Translations under genes and position numbers: made by a program | The notes under the pieces: model-generated | Databases searched by the model: none | What the model saw: only the letters and a program-made list of their open reading frames with translations | Told to the model about the DNA's origin: nothing | Assembly (NCBI GenBank): GCA_028868455.1 | Contig: JAGWUK010000165.1 | Span: forward strand, 1-6,659 | Length of the DNA: 6,659 nucleotides | Direction of reading: 5' to 3' | Origin: Burkholderiales bacterium | Lineage (GTDB): Bacteria > Pseudomonadota > Gammaproteobacteria > Burkholderiales > Burkholderiaceae_D | Shown: positions 5,698 through 6,659 of the stretch, piece after piece | How the letters are laid out: every line of letters begins with the position of its first letter | How positions within the stretch are numbered: position 1 is the stretch's first letter

Positions 5698-6069
5698 CCA
5701 CAATCGGAGCAGCAGCAATGCAAATCCGCTGCCCAGCAAAATCAGTGCACATAACATCGCGACCCCAATGACGGTAGCGCGGGCCAGTGCATTGGCAGAC
5801 GTCAGCACCGCACTGGCCATCAAGACACAGGCGCCAACCGCTAACGCGTTACCCAGACCAAACAGCAGATCGGCAAAACGATGTTTGCGTTTGCATTCAC
5901 CATTGGTCAACACCAAGACGCTCAGTAAAACACTGATGAAAAAAAGCGCGCCTTGGCGCGCCAAGGCGGCCGCCATCAGCAAGAATAGCGCTGCCACGAC
6001 ACGGTTGAAGGTATACCATTGCACGGCGGTTTTGACTGCCGGTTCGGCCTTTGTCGAAAATTGCGCCAT
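5680..6069 (-). CDS. Small hydrophobic integral membrane protein of unknown family
   Basis: ATG 6069 opens a 129-codon frame ending 18 bp from the convergent DUF535 gene. I do not recognise the family. The first 22 residues are polar, followed by about four hydrophobic stretches: roughly 24-38 (VVAALFLLMAAALA), 41-56 (ALFFISVLLSVLVLT), 68-94 and 98-124 (up to ALLLLRLW). The basic loop CKRKHRF (59-65) separates the two halves and suggests a cytoplasmic side there. No charged catalytic motif or lipobox is seen. No clear Shine-Dalgarno precedes the ATG, and the frame stays open upstream for about 30 codons without another ATG, GTG or TTG. A 261-codon frame on the opposite strand (5411-6196) overlaps it, but that frame runs through two genes and is of low-complexity composition. 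The regular membrane-protein pattern supports this strand. The upstream gene on the same strand is the broken phzF-like gene, 207 bp away. Confidence 0.6.
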   Translation of the reverse strand: MAQFSTKAEPAVKTAVQWYTFNRVVAALFLLMAAALARQGALFFISVLLSVLVLTNGECKRKHRFADLLFGLGNALAVGACVLMASAVLTSANALARATVIGVAMLCALILLGSGFALLLLRLWPGAKD

Positions 6070-6276
6070 CGTGTGGGCGCTGGCAATGGCAGGGCAAGAA
6101 CAGTGCGTGCAACGGTCTGCGCCTGCATCGTTAGTGGTTGTGGCATTGCCAGTCGTAATTCATCGTTCAGGTATCTTTGCCGCATGTGCCGGGTAAATTG
6201 GCACAGGCTAGCGGATGAAGCATTCCGCCTTGTGGTTTAACTTTGCCGGATTGCATAGCGCTGGCCGACGTATCGA

Positions 6277-6659
6277 TTATCCAATATGAATCGTGCCTTC
6301 GAGGTAATTGACGCAGGTTCCGGCGACGAAAACGGTCGCACCGTCTACGCGGCAATACAACACGCCGAACGCGCGGATGCCTGCAATGCAACCAGTTCCT
6401 GTTTCTGCAATTTCTTCGCCCAATATGGTGCCAGACCTGCATGGATGGAACCGGTGACCGGGTCTTCGATACCGCCGTTCGCCGGCCAAAAATATCGCGA
6501 GGCAAAATCATATGCATTGCCCGGTGCCGTCACGACAACGTCGAACGGATCCAGGGTTTTCAGCTTTTCCAGATCAGGCACAACCGACTTCACCTGCTCT
6601 TCGTTTTCCAGAATCGCAAAGTAAGCTTGCTGATTTTTCAGGTAGGCGAGCGGTGTGAT
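6277..6659 (-). pseudogene. PhzF-family isomerase, C-terminal part with a frameshift (runs off the right edge)
   Basis: The minus strand reads from the window edge as ITPLAYLKNQQAYFAI and onward, through DVVVTAPG, DFASRYFWP, EDPVTGSIHAGLAPYWA and LVALQASARS. This is the C-terminal half of a PhzF-family protein (phenazine biosynthesis isomerase fold). EDPVTGS carries the conserved Asp and Ser of the active site; the catalytic Glu is in the missing N-terminal half. After ASAR (codon at 6371-6369) this frame stops at 6345. A second frame continues the family sequence, GVLYCRVDGATVFVAGTCVNYLEGTIHIG, to a stop at 6277-6279. Only 2 nt lie between the last good codon of the first frame and the GGC GTG of the second, so one base is missing near 6366-6369. 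It may be a real disabling mutation or a sequence error. As read, the protein loses its last 30 or so residues, including the final beta-strands of the domain. Family substrates vary, and nothing here implies phenazine production. Confidence 0.82.

Noticed and set aside
5976..6185. Minus-strand frame of 69 codons starting MRQRYLNDEL
   Set aside because: It overlaps the membrane-protein gene in another frame and turns into Arg/Pro-rich shadow sequence; no motif is visible.
5411..6196. Long plus-strand frame of 261 codons
   Set aside because: It overlaps the C-terminal third of the DUF535 gene in another frame and the whole opposing membrane-protein gene, has Ser/Ala/Arg-rich low-complexity composition and no recognisable motif. 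It is a shadow frame.

Overview
The window looks like chromosomal DNA of a betaproteobacterium, most likely Burkholderiales and perhaps Oxalobacteraceae. This is inferred from the GC-rich codon use, the E. coli-like DeoC/DeoA/DeoD set, and the LapG-type protease, YigZ-type and DUF535 neighbours; no rRNA or tRNA is present to test it. No CRISPR array, insertion sequence, integrase, tRNA gene or phage gene is visible. I see no credible new multi-gene system; this is mainly a nucleoside salvage locus between ordinary housekeeping genes.

Layout. Positions 1-427 (minus) hold the N-terminal 142 codons of a periplasmic LapG-like cysteine proteinase, cut off by the window edge. Positions 512-1093 (minus) encode a YigZ/IMPACT-family protein. 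A 285-bp divergent region (1094-1378) carries a sigma70-like promoter at 1247-1276, a perfect 12-bp palindrome just upstream of it, and an inverted repeat. Positions 1379-4254 (plus) are the tightly packed operon deoC-deoA-deoD. A gene-free stretch of 390 bp (4255-4644) follows, rich in hairpins, including a plausible deo terminator. Positions 4645-5661 (plus) encode a VirK/YbjX (DUF535) protein with a non-ATG start and more AT-rich DNA. Converging on it is a 129-codon, very hydrophobic membrane protein (5680-6069, minus) that I do not recognise. At the right edge (6277-6659, minus) is the C-terminal part of a PhzF-family isomerase whose reading frame is broken by an apparent single-base deletion near 6366-6369.

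How the genes work together. DeoA and DeoD phosphorolyse pyrimidine and purine deoxynucleosides to the free base plus deoxyribose-1-phosphate. After a phosphopentomutase step (deoB, not in this window), DeoC splits deoxyribose-5-phosphate to acetaldehyde and glyceraldehyde-3-phosphate. All catalytic residues I checked in the three enzymes are intact. No deo repressor gene is in the window, so the palindrome upstream of deoC is only a candidate operator. The flanking genes show no functional link to nucleoside catabolism.
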